From contig NZ_SOMG01000030.1 of the NCBI RefSeq assembly GCF_004402045.1, positions 620,001-684,000 of the forward strand: a stretch of DNA of 64,000 nucleotides, read 5' to 3'. Of the stretch, positions 54,535 to 63,603 are shown in pieces. The stretch is from Lelliottia nimipressuralis (lineage in GTDB: Bacteria > Pseudomonadota > Gammaproteobacteria > Enterobacterales > Enterobacteriaceae). How positions within the stretch are numbered: position 1 is the first letter of the stretch; every line of letters starts with the position of its first letter. Under the pieces are notes generated by a model. It was not told where the DNA came from and ran no database searches. It worked only from the letters and a program-made list of their open reading frames with translations. The position numbers and the translations under genes were made by a program.

Positions 54535-56022
54535 ATGACCCTGAATATGATGATGGACGCCACCGCGCCCGCCGAGATCGCCGGAGCGCTCTCACAACAG
54601 CATCCCGGGTTGTTTTTCACCATGGTTGAACAGGCGCCCGTCGCGATTTCACTGACCGATGCCGATGCCCACATTCTCTACGCCAACCCCGCGTTTTGTC
54701 GCCAGTCGGGGTATGAACTGGAAGAGTTGTTGCAGCAAAACCCGCGCCTGCTTGCCAGTAAGCAGACGCCGCGTGAAATCTACCAGGATATGTGGCACAC
54801 CCTGCTGCAACACCGTCCGTGGCGCGGACAACTGATCAATCGTCGCCGCGACGGCAGCCTGTTTCTGGTGGAAATCGACATCACCCCACTGTTTAATGCG
54901 TTCGGCAAACTCGAACATTACCTGGCCATGCAGCGCGACATCAGCACCAGCTACGCGCTGGAACAACGGCTGCGCAATCATATGACGCTGACCGAAGCCG
55001 TCTTGAATAACATTCCGGCGGCGGTTGTGGTGGTGGATGAACGCGATCGGGTAGTGATGGATAACCTCGCCTACAAAACCTTTTGCGCCGATTGCGGCGG
55101 TAAAGAACTGCTCACCGAAATCAATTTTGCCGCCCATAAGGCGGAGCTGGCGCAGGGCCTGGTACTGCCGGTAGTGCTGCGCGGCACCGTGCGCTGGTTG
55201 TCCGTTACCTGTTGGGCGCTGCCGGGCGTCAGCGAAGAAGCAGGCCGCTACTTTATTGATAGCGCCGTGCCGCGCACGCTGGTGGTGATCACCGATAATA
55301 CCCAGCAGCAGCAACAGCAGGAGCAGGGGCGTCTTGATCGTCTGAAGCAGCAGATAACCAGCGGTAAATTGCTGGCGGCGATCCGCGAATCGCTGGACGC
55401 CGCGCTGGTACAACTCAATTGCCCAATTAATATGCTGGCCGCCGCACGCCGCTTAAATGGCGACGAGCATAGCAATCTGGCGCTGGATGCCGCATGGCGT
55501 GAAGGCGAAGAAGCGATGGCGCGGTTGCAGCGCTGCCGCCCGTCGCTGGAACTGGAAAGCCCGGCAGTCTGGCCGCTCCAGCCGTTCCTTGACGATCTGC
55601 GTGCCCTGTATCACACCCGATATAACCAGGGCGAAAACCTGCAAATTGAGCTGGAATCCCCCGACCTGGTGGGCTTTGGCCAGCGAACACAACTGCTTGC
55701 CTGCCTGAGCCTGTGGCTCGACAGAACCCTGGATATTGCCGCGGAGCTACGTGATTTCACGGTACAGACTCAACTTTACGCCCGCGAAGAGAGCGGCACA
55801 TTGTCGTTCTATTTAAACGACAATGTGCCGCTGATTCAGGTGCGCTACACCCATTCACCCGATGCACTCAATGCGCCCGGTAAAGGCATGGAGCTGCGGC
55901 TGATCCAGACGCTGGTCGCCCACCATCGAGGCGCAATAGAACTGACCTCACGCCCTCAGGGAGGCACCTGTCTGATCCTGCGTTTCCCATTATTTTACTC
56001 GCTGACAGGAGGCTCACTATGA
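54535..56022 (+). CDS. nifL: Redox- and nitrogen-sensing anti-activator NifL
   Basis: 495-aa NifL. The FAD-binding PAS1 domain (about 20-130) opens FFTMVEQAPVAISLTDADAH; PAS2 (about 145-255) contains NNIPAAVVVVDERDRVVMDN. A Q-rich linker (QQQQQEQGRLDRL) follows. The C-terminal GHKL domain binds ADP, but the H-box His is replaced (QLNCPINMLAAARR), so it is a sensor and not a working kinase. NifL sequesters NifA under oxygen or fixed nitrogen, the latter through GlnK. Start ATG 54535 with AGGAG 6 nt upstream; GTG 54532 is too close. Confidence 0.96.
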   Translation: MTLNMMMDATAPAEIAGALSQQHPGLFFTMVEQAPVAISLTDADAHILYANPAFCRQSGYELEELLQQNPRLLASKQTPREIYQDMWHTLLQHRPWRGQLINRRRDGSLFLVEIDITPLFNAFGKLEHYLAMQRDISTSYALEQRLRNHMTLTEAVLNNIPAAVVVVDERDRVVMDNLAYKTFCADCGGKELLTEINFAAHKAELAQGLVLPVVLRGTVRWLSVTCWALPGVSEEAGRYFIDSAVPRTLVVITDNTQQQQQQEQGRLDRLKQQITSGKLLAAIRESLDAALVQLNCPINMLAAARRLNGDEHSNLALDAAWREGEEAMARLQRCRPSLELESPAVWPLQPFLDDLRALYHTRYNQGENLQIELESPDLVGFGQRTQLLACLSLWLDRTLDIAAELRDFTVQTQLYAREESGTLSFYLNDNVPLIQVRYTHSPDALNAPGKGMELRLIQTLVAHHRGAIELTSRPQGGTCLILRFPLFYSLTGGSL

Positions 56023-57593
56023 CTCAGCGAACCGAGTCGGGTACAACCGTCTGGCGCTTTGACCTCTCCCAACAGTTTACAGCCATGCAGCGTATCAGTG
56101 TGGTGTTAAGCCGGGCGACGGAGATCGGGCAGACGCTACAGGAAGTGCTGTGCGTGCTGCACAACGATGCCTTTATGCAGCACGGGATGATCTGTCTGTA
56201 CGACAGTAAGCAAGCGATCCTTTCCATTGAAGCCTTGCATGAGGCCGATCAGCAGTTAATTCCCGGCAGTTCACAGATTCGCTACCGTCCGGGCGAAGGG
56301 CTGGTAGGCACGGTGCTGTCGCAGGGACAGTCGCTGGTGCTGCCCTGTGTCTCCGACGATCGGCGTTTTCTCGATCGCCTGGGATTGTATGATTACAGCT
56401 TGCCGTTTATCGCCGTGCCGCTGATGGGGCCAAACTCGCAGCCTATCGGCGTGCTGGCCGCCCAGCCGATGGCGCGTTACGAGGAGCGGCTGCCCGCCTG
56501 CACGCGTTTTCTTGAAACCGTCGCCAATCTGGTGGCGCAAACCGTTCGCCTGATGACACCACCCAGCGTCGCGTCTCCACCCCGTGCTGCTGCCGCGCAG
56601 ATTGCCGGCCAGCGTGGGTGCGCCTCTTCGCGAGCGTTTGGCTTTGAAAACATGGTCGGTAAAAGCGCGGCTATGCGTCAGACGCTGGAAATTATTCGCC
56701 AGGTATCACGCTGGGACACCACCGTGCTGGTGCGTGGCGAAAGCGGAACCGGTAAAGAGCTGATAGCCAACGCTATCCACCACAATTCACCGCGCGCCGC
56801 CGCGCCGTTTGTCAAATTCAACTGCGCGGCGCTGCCCGATACGCTTCTGGAGAGTGAACTCTTCGGTCATGAAAAAGGCGCATTTACCGGCGCGGTGCGC
56901 CAGCGCAAAGGCCGCTTCGAACTGGCGGATGGCGGTACGCTGTTTCTTGATGAGATCGGCGAAAGTAGCGCCTCGTTTCAGGCGAAATTGCTGCGTATCT
57001 TGCAGGAAGGCGAAATGGAACGCGTCGGCGGCGACGAAACGTTGCGGGTGAATGTACGGATCATTGCCGCCACCAACCGTAATCTGGAGGAGGAAGTGCG
57101 GCTGGGGAATTTTCGCGAAGATCTCTACTATCGCCTTAATGTGATGCCGATCTCCCTGCCCCCGCTCCGCGAGCGTCAGGAGGACATCGTCGAGCTGGCG
57201 CATTTTCTGGTGCGCAAAATCGCGCAAAACCAGAACCGCACGCTGCGCATCAGCGATGGCGCGATCCGTTTGTTGATGAGCTACAGCTGGCCTGGAAACG
57301 TGCGTGAACTGGAAAACTGCCTTGAGCGATCGGCGGTCATGTCGGAAAGCGGGCTAATCGATCGCGACGTGATTTTGTTTCACCACAGGGAAAATCTGCC
57401 AAAACCGCCACAGACCAGTGCGCCGCGCGAAGAGAGCTGGCTCGATCAGAATCTCGATGAGCGACAAAGATTGATCGCCGCGCTGGAGAAAGCCGGTTGG
57501 GTACAGGCAAAAGCCGCGCGCCTGCTGGGAATGACCCCGCGCCAGGTGGCCTATCGTATTCAGACAATGGACATTGCCATGCCGAGATTGTAG
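56019..57593 (+). CDS. nifA: Sigma-54-dependent activator NifA
   Basis: 524-aa enhancer-binding protein. An N-terminal GAF domain (about 35-180) is followed by the AAA+ domain (about 215-450) with Walker A GESGTGKE, sigma-54 contact loop GAFTGA and Walker [12 protein letters not shown]. The C-terminal Fis-type HTH is [20 protein letters not shown]. The Cys cluster found in oxygen-sensitive alpha-proteobacterial NifA is absent between AAA+ and HTH, so oxygen control falls to NifL. ATGA overlap of 4 nt with nifL keeps the two proteins stoichiometric. Confidence 0.97.
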   Translation: MTQRTESGTTVWRFDLSQQFTAMQRISVVLSRATEIGQTLQEVLCVLHNDAFMQHGMICLYDSKQAILSIEALHEADQQLIPGSSQIRYRPGEGLVGTVLSQGQSLVLPCVSDDRRFLDRLGLYDYSLPFIAVPLMGPNSQPIGVLAAQPMARYEERLPACTRFLETVANLVAQTVRLMTPPSVASPPRAAAAQIAGQRGCASSRAFGFENMVGKSAAMRQTLEIIRQVSRWDTTVLVRGESGTGKELIANAIHHNSPRAAAPFVKFNCAALPDTLLESELFGHEKGAFTGAVRQRKGRFELADGGTLFLDEIGESSASFQAKLLRILQEGEMERVGGDETLRVNVRIIAATNRNLEEEVRLGNFREDLYYRLNVMPISLPPLRERQEDIVELAHFLVRKIAQNQNRTLRISDGAIRLLMSYSWPGNVRELENCLERSAVMSESGLIDRDVILFHHRENLPKPPQTSAPREESWLDQNLDERQRLIAALEKAGWVQAKAARLLGMTPRQVAYRIQTMDIAMPRL

Positions 57594-57602
57594 CGCAGGT
57601 TT

Positions 57603-57618
57603 TGTGACATTCGGCACA
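57603..57618. promoter_or_regulatory. NifA activator site for nifB
   Basis: TGT-GACATTCGGC-ACA, 10 bp after the nifA stop and centred about 124 bp upstream of the predicted nifB transcription start. Confidence 0.8.
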
Positions 57619-57707
57619 TTGTCGGCCAAACGCCACAAACTCGACAAACAGACGACGACGCGGTGAATTTTTAATTTTAATTTTCAGTAAGTTACATTAA
57701 GGAGAAA

Positions 57708-57723
57708 CGGTACGGCTTTTGCA
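57708..57723 (+). promoter_or_regulatory. nifB sigma-54 promoter
   Basis: CGGTAC-GGCTT-TTGCA: GG (57709-57710), GC (57721-57722), spacer 10. Predicted transcription start about 57734, 25 bp before the nifB ATG, which makes the AGGAGG at 57726 upstream of the transcript. Confidence 0.85.
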
Positions 57724-57758
57724 GCAGGAGGTTATGACCACACAACCAAGGTACGCCC

Positions 57759-59165
57759 ATGACTTCCTGCTTATCCGCCGCTGGTGGTTCACGCTGTCAC
57801 ACCGGGCAGCGCGAGCCTTTATCTGACGTCGTTGCCGGTAAGGTAGCGTCGCACCCCTGCTACTCGCAAAACGGTCATCACCGCTATGCCCGTATACATC
57901 TACCGGTCGCGCCTGCCTGTAACTTGCAATGTAACTACTGCAACCGCAAATTTGATTGCAGTAATGAATCGCGCCCCGGTGTCTCGTCATCCCTGCTGAC
58001 GCCGGAACAGGCGGTAGCCAAAGTTCGCCATGTAGCCGCGGCGATCCCGCAATTATCCGTAGTTGGTATCGCCGGGCCTGGCGACCCGCTGGCCAATATC
58101 CAACGTACATTCACCACTCTGGAAATGGTGCGAGAACAGCTCCCCGACCTGAAACTTTGCCTCTCAACCAACGGGCTGATGCTACCGGATGCGGTAGAGA
58201 GACTGGTAAATGTTGGCGTTGACCATGTCACCGTGACGATCAATACGCTGGATGCCGATATCGCGGCGCAAATCTACGCCTGGCTATGGCTGGACGGTGA
58301 ACGTTACAGCGGGCGTGAAGCCGGTGAGATCCTGATTGCCCGCCAGCTTGAAGGTGTGCGTCGCCTGACGGCGAAAGGCGTACTGGTGAAGATCAACTCG
58401 GTATTGATCCCCGGCATCAACGATGGCGTCCTGAGCGATGTCAGCCGTGAACTTCGCGCCAGCGGTGCCTTTATTCACAATATTATGCCGCTGATCGCTC
58501 GCCCGGAGCACGGTACGGTGTTTGGCCTGAATGGACAGCCGGAGCCGGATGCGCAGATGGTAGCCCAGGTGCGCGAGCGCTGCGCCGAGGTGATGCCGCA
58601 GATGACGCACTGCCAGCAGTGCCGCGCTGATGCGATTGGCATGCTCGGAGAAGATCGCAGCCAGCAGTTTGCCCTGACGCCGGTTGAAGAGTCGCCGCAG
58701 CCGTGGTTGCCAACGCTTTACCGCCGGGCGCAGTTGCATGCCAGCATTGCCACGCGCGGCGAATCGGAAGAGCCGGATGCCTGTCTGGTGGCGGTCGCCT
58801 CCATACGTGGCGATACGATTGATTGCCACTTTGGTCATGCCGATCGCTTTCGCATTTACAGCCTGTCGGCGGCGGGCGCGGTGCTGGTGAACGAACGTTT
58901 TACGCCGAAGTTTTGTCAGGGAAGCGACAACTGCGAACCGCAGGACAGCGACGCGCGTATGGCCGCGGTTCTCGATCTGCTGGCCGATGTGAAAGCAGTA
59001 TTTTGCGCCCGTATCGGTTACGCGCCATGGCAAAAGCTGGAAGCGCGCGGCATTCAACCCTGCGTCGATCTTGCCTGGCAACCGGTTAACGAGGCGCTGA
59101 CCGGCTGGTGGCAGCAGTGGCGGAAAAATGTGCCGTCCGAACCTACGTCACAGGGGGTGGCATGA
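57759..59165 (+). CDS. nifB: FeMo-cofactor biosynthesis protein NifB (radical SAM)
   Basis: 468-aa radical-SAM enzyme that fuses two 4Fe-4S clusters and inserts the central carbide to make NifB-co. The radical-SAM CxxxCxxC is in PVAPACNLQCNYCNRKFDC. The C-terminal third (about 345-455) is a NifX-like cofactor-binding domain with VAVASIRGDTIDCHFGHADR. ATG at 57759 with AAGG about 8 nt upstream. Expressed from its own sigma-54 promoter with nifQ (4-nt ATGA overlap). Confidence 0.97.
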   Translation: MTSCLSAAGGSRCHTGQREPLSDVVAGKVASHPCYSQNGHHRYARIHLPVAPACNLQCNYCNRKFDCSNESRPGVSSSLLTPEQAVAKVRHVAAAIPQLSVVGIAGPGDPLANIQRTFTTLEMVREQLPDLKLCLSTNGLMLPDAVERLVNVGVDHVTVTINTLDADIAAQIYAWLWLDGERYSGREAGEILIARQLEGVRRLTAKGVLVKINSVLIPGINDGVLSDVSRELRASGAFIHNIMPLIARPEHGTVFGLNGQPEPDAQMVAQVRERCAEVMPQMTHCQQCRADAIGMLGEDRSQQFALTPVEESPQPWLPTLYRRAQLHASIATRGESEEPDACLVAVASIRGDTIDCHFGHADRFRIYSLSAAGAVLVNERFTPKFCQGSDNCEPQDSDARMAAVLDLLADVKAVFCARIGYAPWQKLEARGIQPCVDLAWQPVNEALTGWWQQWRKNVPSEPTSQGVA

Positions 59166-59716
59166 TGCCTGTTCACGACTGGCTGCGGCGTTTACTGTGG
59201 CTCTATGCACACGGAGAAGGCTGTTATCCGTTGATGATGGGCCTGCAGGTGACCGAATGGGATGCCCTACAGGTGCAGTTCGCCCCCCCCACGCAGCCGA
59301 TGCCCGCCGATTGTTTGCTGCGCCAAAAGCTGATGAGCGAGCTGAATGCCACCCGCTGCGACGAACAGCAACAACTGGCGCAGTGGCTGGCGGGATATAT
59401 GGCGCCGGATGCGGCACCGATGCACAACATTATCGCCAGTGTTTCGCTGGCGTTTAATCACCTGTGGCAGGATCTGGGGTTAAGTTCGCGTCAGGAGTTA
59501 CGCGAATTAATGAGCGACTGTTTTCCTCTGCTGGTAGAAATGAATAGTGAAAATATGCGCTGGAAAAAGTTTTTTTATCGTCAGCGCTGCCTGCATTCCG
59601 CTGGCGAGCTTATTTGCCGCTCCCCAAGTTGCGACGCCTGCTACGAACGCGAATTCTGTTTTTCCGATACATCTGGTCCGCTGAAGACCAGGCTCAGCAT
59701 CGAGGGGGAAATTTAG
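59162..59716 (+). CDS. nifQ: NifQ, molybdenum delivery for FeMo-co
   Basis: 184-aa NifQ, which supplies Mo-S to the NifEN/NifH complex. The C-terminal Cys motif is CRSPSCDACYEREFC, i.e. C-x4-C-x2-C-x5-C, the Fe-S/Mo site. MRWKKFFYRQRCL is also conserved. Starts in the ATGA overlap with nifB. Last gene of the cluster. Confidence 0.95.
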   Translation: MMPVHDWLRRLLWLYAHGEGCYPLMMGLQVTEWDALQVQFAPPTQPMPADCLLRQKLMSELNATRCDEQQQLAQWLAGYMAPDAAPMHNIIASVSLAFNHLWQDLGLSSRQELRELMSDCFPLLVEMNSENMRWKKFFYRQRCLHSAGELICRSPSCDACYEREFCFSDTSGPLKTRLSIEGEI

Positions 59717-59770
59717 GTTTTACGCCCCAGTCTGACGTTGAACAGACGGTATCTGTTCTAAAAAGCCTGT

Positions 59771-59792
59771 CTGCCCGGCGGTTGCCGGGCAG
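59771..59792. terminator. Terminator between nifQ and the toxin operon
   Basis: CTGCCCGGC and GCCGGGCAG, 9-bp stem, 4-nt loop. On the leftward strand the stem is followed, after a few bases, by five T, so it best serves the toxin operon; it can also stop nifBQ transcripts. It lies between the convergent stops at 59716 and 59820. Confidence 0.75.
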
Positions 59793-59819
59793 CAGCAGCC
59801 AAATATTAATCTTCGCTTG

Positions 59820-60911
59820 TCATGCACTCGACTTCAGTTCATTTGCGGGAACAGTATTGAAAGGCAGCGGCCCTAACTGCATCACGCTTCCCGCCTGCTC
59901 GCCTAGCTGTTGCCACTGGCGTTTCATCGCGCTCAGCCTCAGTGCCAGATACCCTTTTGAACTCTGCTGCAGGTCGGCCAGCGTTTGCTGGTAGCTATCA
60001 GCAACGGTCTGCCATCCGTTGACCAGCAGCTTAGCGGCATCAATGGCAGACTGAGAAAGTCTTTCACTGGCCGTCAACTGGTTATAAACCGTGTCAAAAA
60101 CAGCAACCTCCAATTCAAGCCCGACGAGATTCGTCAACGTTGTGCTGTACTCTTTTTGCGCTTTGACGATATCGGCAGAGCTTATAGTCATCGCCAGCGT
60201 TCCGCCCGCGACCAGGGTAATACCCGCAGCCAGAAGCGTTTGCGTTGCCCCACCGGTTTCGATAATTGTTGTGGCCGCAATGACAATCATGCCGATCCCT
60301 ATAATGTCGCTCACCGCTCCCGCCGAAATCTGCACAATATCTGCATCCATCTGTTTATTCAGATCGTTTAGCTTCTGCCGTAGTGCCGATATTTCCCCTT
60401 TATCACCGGTAATTTGCGTCTGCACGGTTTCTTTAGCCGCTTTAAATGTGCTCTGACTGCTGTTGATCCCATTCACATAAACCTGGACGTTATCGACAAA
60501 CACCCCCGTGGAAGTGACGTTTTTCTGAGCAAGAGAAAGTAGCTGCTGGATGCCCTGCTGGATATAAGGAAGCTGGCTTTTATCCCCCATGTCATATTTT
60601 TGAGCCGCCGGAAGAAGTGCATCGACATAAGCCCCCACCTGATTCGAAAAATTACGCACATTCACCAGAGAAGAGATGGCCGCCGGATTAATCGAGGACA
60701 ACCATTCCTGCGCCTGATCGCGCGCAATAGCCTGCTGTGCAGGAAGATCAGGTAAAATATCTAAATGAATGTTGGGTTGACATAATACAGTGCTCGCATA
60801 AGTCTGTTGAGCAATCGATGAAGCACCGATGCCCTGAATACCTGTCATTAAGGCATTGGTTGATGATGATTCAGTATCATTTTTCGCAGCTGCAATGGCT
60901 TGCATGATCAT
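59820..60911 (-). CDS. Alpha-pore-forming toxin component, HBL/NHE-like (third gene)
   Basis: 363-aa protein of the HBL/NHE/Ahl/Smh alpha-helical toxin superfamily. It is mostly long amphipathic helices with a 48-residue hydrophobic hairpin (about 198-245, rich in Ile/Gly/Ala) that would form the membrane-inserting tongue. Residues 51-70 (DILPDLPAQQAIARDQAQEW) closely match residues 50-69 of the first gene product, so the two are paralogues. No signal peptide, as in the Yax/Ahl types. ATG at 60911 with GAGG upstream. Co-transcribed with the second component (35-bp gap). Probable partner in a tripartite lysin; target cells unknown. Confidence 0.82.
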   Translation of the reverse strand: MIMQAIAAAKNDTESSSTNALMTGIQGIGASSIAQQTYASTVLCQPNIHLDILPDLPAQQAIARDQAQEWLSSINPAAISSLVNVRNFSNQVGAYVDALLPAAQKYDMGDKSQLPYIQQGIQQLLSLAQKNVTSTGVFVDNVQVYVNGINSSQSTFKAAKETVQTQITGDKGEISALRQKLNDLNKQMDADIVQISAGAVSDIIGIGMIVIAATTIIETGGATQTLLAAGITLVAGGTLAMTISSADIVKAQKEYSTTLTNLVGLELEVAVFDTVYNQLTASERLSQSAIDAAKLLVNGWQTVADSYQQTLADLQQSSKGYLALRLSAMKRQWQQLGEQAGSVMQLGPLPFNTVPANELKSSA

Positions 60912-60946
60912 AATGAAAACCTCAAAGTCGTTAATTGGTTTTTGCC

Positions 60947-61834
60947 TTACTGCAATTGCTCAACGGTGCGCATCACTTCCTGCCAGTTCGCCTGCACGGT
61001 ATTAACGGAGACTATAAGAAAATCCGCAGTCACCTGTTGTTGGGTAACCTCCGACAGCTCGGCCGTCACGGTTTGCCAACCATATTGAAGAGATTGTGTC
61101 AGGCCACACAAAATAGCGGTTCCTTTGGTCAATGCGTTCAGTGCATCACTGGTGGCGCCGAGTTGTCCTATTTCCTGATAAAGTATCCCCGTTTCCTGTT
61201 GCGCCTGACCAATCGCCCGCTCCGTGCTTTGCACATAGCCTGTTAATTCCATAATGGCGGCGCCAATCCCAAGAGTAAAAATGCCGATGATAATTTCCAT
61301 CCTCTTTTTACTTTCAAGTTCAGCATTCAGCGCATTCAGCTGAGCGTTAAGAGCCTCTAACCTTGCCCGATCGGCAGCTAATAACTGTTGCGCCCTTTGC
61401 TGATCGGCTAGCAAGTTCCTTGAGTCGGTCGTAATGTCATTATTAAAGGAAATAACTACCCCATTGAAATCATTCAGAGAGGCGGATAGCGGCGCGCTAT
61501 CGGAGAGTAATTGCTTAATCTGCCCCTGAGCTTTTGTGAGATATTCCTGTCCGTCAGGACCATTTAATTCAGAACGGATGTTGGCAACCGTAGAATCCAG
61601 CTCGCCACCAAATTTGATAACCTCGGAATACAACGAATCCATTTTCACCACAATGTCAGACAGATAATAATTCGCATGATTGTGGACGGAGAGAATATTT
61701 CCATTCAGGTCGGAGATCTGCGGATCGTTAATGGGCGGAAGCTGTTCTAATTGTTGTGCAACCTGCGTCATCTGTTGACGCACATTTTGTTGAGCCGTTA
61801 ATGCCTGAGTAAAGCTGACTTTCAATGCTGGCAT
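60947..61834 (-). CDS. Alpha-pore-forming toxin component (second gene)
   Basis: 295-aa, almost entirely helical and coiled-coil. There is only one short hydrophobic stretch (EIIIGIFTLGIGAAIMELTG, about 180-200), unlike the long hairpins of its two neighbours. This asymmetry (two members with a full hydrophobic hairpin, one with a short head) is what tripartite Ahl/Smh-type toxins show. Start at ATG 61834 (AAGG upstream) preferred; a TTG at 61852 is in frame. No signal peptide. 93 bp and a terminator-like hairpin separate it from the first gene. Confidence 0.78.
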   Translation of the reverse strand: MPALKVSFTQALTAQQNVRQQMTQVAQQLEQLPPINDPQISDLNGNILSVHNHANYYLSDIVVKMDSLYSEVIKFGGELDSTVANIRSELNGPDGQEYLTKAQGQIKQLLSDSAPLSASLNDFNGVVISFNNDITTDSRNLLADQQRAQQLLAADRARLEALNAQLNALNAELESKKRMEIIIGIFTLGIGAAIMELTGYVQSTERAIGQAQQETGILYQEIGQLGATSDALNALTKGTAILCGLTQSLQYGWQTVTAELSEVTQQQVTADFLIVSVNTVQANWQEVMRTVEQLQ

Positions 61835-61900
61835 ACTCTGAACCTTAGACAAGGGTCTCTTATTGGCATCATCGTGAAACGATGCGTCCGGTTAGTCTGT

Positions 61901-61931
61901 TAAAACAATCAGACCCTCACGGGCCTGATTG
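61901..61931 (-). terminator. Intercistronic terminator/attenuator in the toxin operon
   Basis: On the leftward strand CAATCAGGCCC-GTGA-GGGTCTGATTG makes an 11-bp stem (one G-T pair) followed by TTTTA, between the stop of gene one (61946) and the start of gene two (61834). It should cut transcription of the two downstream genes relative to the first, setting unequal component amounts. Confidence 0.72.
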
Positions 61932-61945
61932 ATGTTTGATGAACG

Positions 61946-63088
61946 CTATGCAGCAGCCAGCCGTGCAAACGTCGCCGTTGGGTTAGGCAACAGGATCCCA
62001 CCGCTGGTGACCGATGCGTTGCTGACCGGTAAAGAACCATAATCCAATAGTTTACGGGCATGATTACCAACATCATCCCAGTCCGCTTTCGCCGCATTGA
62101 GTTGCGCGATCAGGAAATAGCCTAAATCGGGGGTCGCGCTGGTCAGCGCCGACTGGAAGACAATAAAGTCCTGTTCAAGCGTCTGCCAACCTGCCAGTAA
62201 AGAACCCGCGGCCTGAACCGCAGCGGATGCCTGGCCCGAAAGGTTCTGAACAATCGTATTCACGTTTTTGGTGGCAGAATACTGTTGTTGTAGTTTTGTT
62301 TTGGTCGTAATGGCCGTGCTGAGCGCGCTGGTTTGCTTGGCATAGTCAACTCCCCCGGCAATGGCAACACCAGCACCGGCCCCGACGACTACCAATCCAC
62401 CGACAATCAGTGCGGTACTGACACCTGCGGTCGCAATTTCCGCCAGTGCCCCCACGGCAATCATTAATCCTCCTACCACTGCGGCGGTTGAACCCGCTGC
62501 AATCATAGTCAAGTCTTTACTCATGGCGGAATTAATAGCGTCGATTTGTTTGCCCAGTGCGGCAATTTGTCCGTCTTTACCGGCTAATGTCGCTTCTGCC
62601 GTAGTAAAATCACTGGCGAAATTGCGGGCATCTTCGGCAAGCGTGGTCTGGAAACCGCCCACTGAATTAACCACGGTATGCGTAGCGGTTTGTTTTTGAG
62701 CGACCAGCGCCTGAAGTTGCTGAACACCCAGTTTAAAAGTATTAATTGATGCTGTGTCCGAAGGGTTTTGCTGTATTTTTACCGCCAGCTTAACCAAAGG
62801 ATCATAATAGGAATCAAAATTGTTAGAGAAGCTCACAATATCCGTATTGGTTGAGATCATTTGCGGCTGTATGACATCACGCCAGGATGTGGCATGGTCT
62901 CTGGCCTTTGCCTGATGTTCCGGTAGATCGGGTAATATATCCGGTAGGGAGAGATCGGCCTGTGTTAAAATAGTGCCGACATAGTTTTGAATAATCACGG
63001 CGGCCGTGGTTGAGGCATCAGCGCTCGCTTTCATGTTATTACTGTTAATCGACGGATTGGTGCCAGCCTGTAGAATATGATTTAACAT
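61946..63088 (-). CDS. Alpha-pore-forming toxin component, HBL/NHE-like (first gene)
   Basis: 380-aa protein of the same superfamily. Helical, with a long hydrophobic hairpin at about 194-247 (Val/Gly/Ala-rich). LPDILPDLPEHQAKARDHAT at 49-68 is shared with the third gene product. No signal peptide. ATG 63088 follows AGAAAGGGC. It is first in the operon and the only member upstream of the intercistronic hairpin, so it should be the most abundant component. Such systems (SmhABC, AhlABC, Nhe, Hbl) assemble in order on membranes of animal cells; MakABE and YaxAB are other relatives. Confidence 0.82.
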   Translation of the reverse strand: MLNHILQAGTNPSINSNNMKASADASTTAAVIIQNYVGTILTQADLSLPDILPDLPEHQAKARDHATSWRDVIQPQMISTNTDIVSFSNNFDSYYDPLVKLAVKIQQNPSDTASINTFKLGVQQLQALVAQKQTATHTVVNSVGGFQTTLAEDARNFASDFTTAEATLAGKDGQIAALGKQIDAINSAMSKDLTMIAAGSTAAVVGGLMIAVGALAEIATAGVSTALIVGGLVVVGAGAGVAIAGGVDYAKQTSALSTAITTKTKLQQQYSATKNVNTIVQNLSGQASAAVQAAGSLLAGWQTLEQDFIVFQSALTSATPDLGYFLIAQLNAAKADWDDVGNHARKLLDYGSLPVSNASVTSGGILLPNPTATFARLAAA

Positions 63089-63140
63089 TATTAAATGCCC
63101 TTTCTGTTACTAAGATCGGAGTGAACTCTTTGAGCTCAGT

Positions 63141-63169
63141 TAAATATAAAACATATTGTCCGTGGTCAA
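63141..63169 (-). promoter_or_regulatory. Candidate promoter of the toxin operon
   Basis: On the leftward strand TTGACC (63169-63164) and TATTTA (63146-63141) are 17 nt apart, 53 bp before the first toxin ATG. The -10 is poor, so this is only a candidate. The gap 63089-63333 shows nothing else I can support. Confidence 0.35.
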
Positions 63170-63333
63170 TCAGGTCATTTCAAACCAAGGAAATCGTGCT
63201 TTAAGCTCACGACATCCGTCAATAAATGCATTAAAGAAAAACCAGGTTAATAAAAAGGACTTATTTAAGAAAAGACCGTCAGAGTCTGGAATGTTTTCCT
63301 AAATCACGCATTGACACAGTATTAATTGAAAAT

Positions 63334-63603
63334 TCAGATTCTGGTGATTCCGACAATATGTGGAGCACCCTGCAAAGGCTGGAAGATTTCAACAATAGAT
63401 TCCCACACCACCAAAGCAGGCGGAATTGAAGCAAGGCACTTGAAACGATAATTTGTCCCGGCCACTAACTGCGTTGAGACGGCCTGCGGCTCATACGTTA
63501 CACCAACAAATCCCGCCATGGCTTCTTTAAATACCTGCCAATCTTTTTCGGTCAACGTATGATAAGCCGTCCAGCCACCAACAATAGTCTCTTGATTCGA
63601 CAT
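63334..63603 (-). CDS. Stefin (cystatin)-like small protein
   Basis: 89-aa protein with the family hallmarks of type-1 cystatins: an N-terminal Gly pair (IVGGW, residues 7-11), the Q-x-V-x-G inhibitory loop within TQLVAGTNYRFK (the human stefin B loop is QVVAGTNYFIK), and a C-terminal hydrophobic strand-loop EIFQPLQGAPHI matching the third contact region. No signal peptide, so it is cytoplasmic unless released by lysis. Inhibition of papain-like cysteine proteases is the expected activity. Upstream of the toxin operon on the same strand (245-bp gap), but co-transcription is not shown. Possibly acquired from a eukaryote or spread among bacteria by transfer. Confidence 0.72.
   Translation of the reverse strand: MSNQETIVGGWTAYHTLTEKDWQVFKEAMAGFVGVTYEPQAVSTQLVAGTNYRFKCLASIPPALVVWESIVEIFQPLQGAPHIVGITRI

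Noticed and set aside
57734..57826. 30-codon open frame overlapping the nifB start with AGGAGG upstream
   Set aside because: By the sigma-54 promoter geometry transcription starts at about 57734, so the AGGAGG would not be in the mRNA; nifB has its own start at 57759.
59820..63088. Binary XaxAB/YaxAB-type toxin instead of a tripartite one
   Set aside because: There are three co-oriented components, two of them paralogous with long hydrophobic hairpins and one with a short head, which fits Ahl/Smh-like systems better than a two-gene system.
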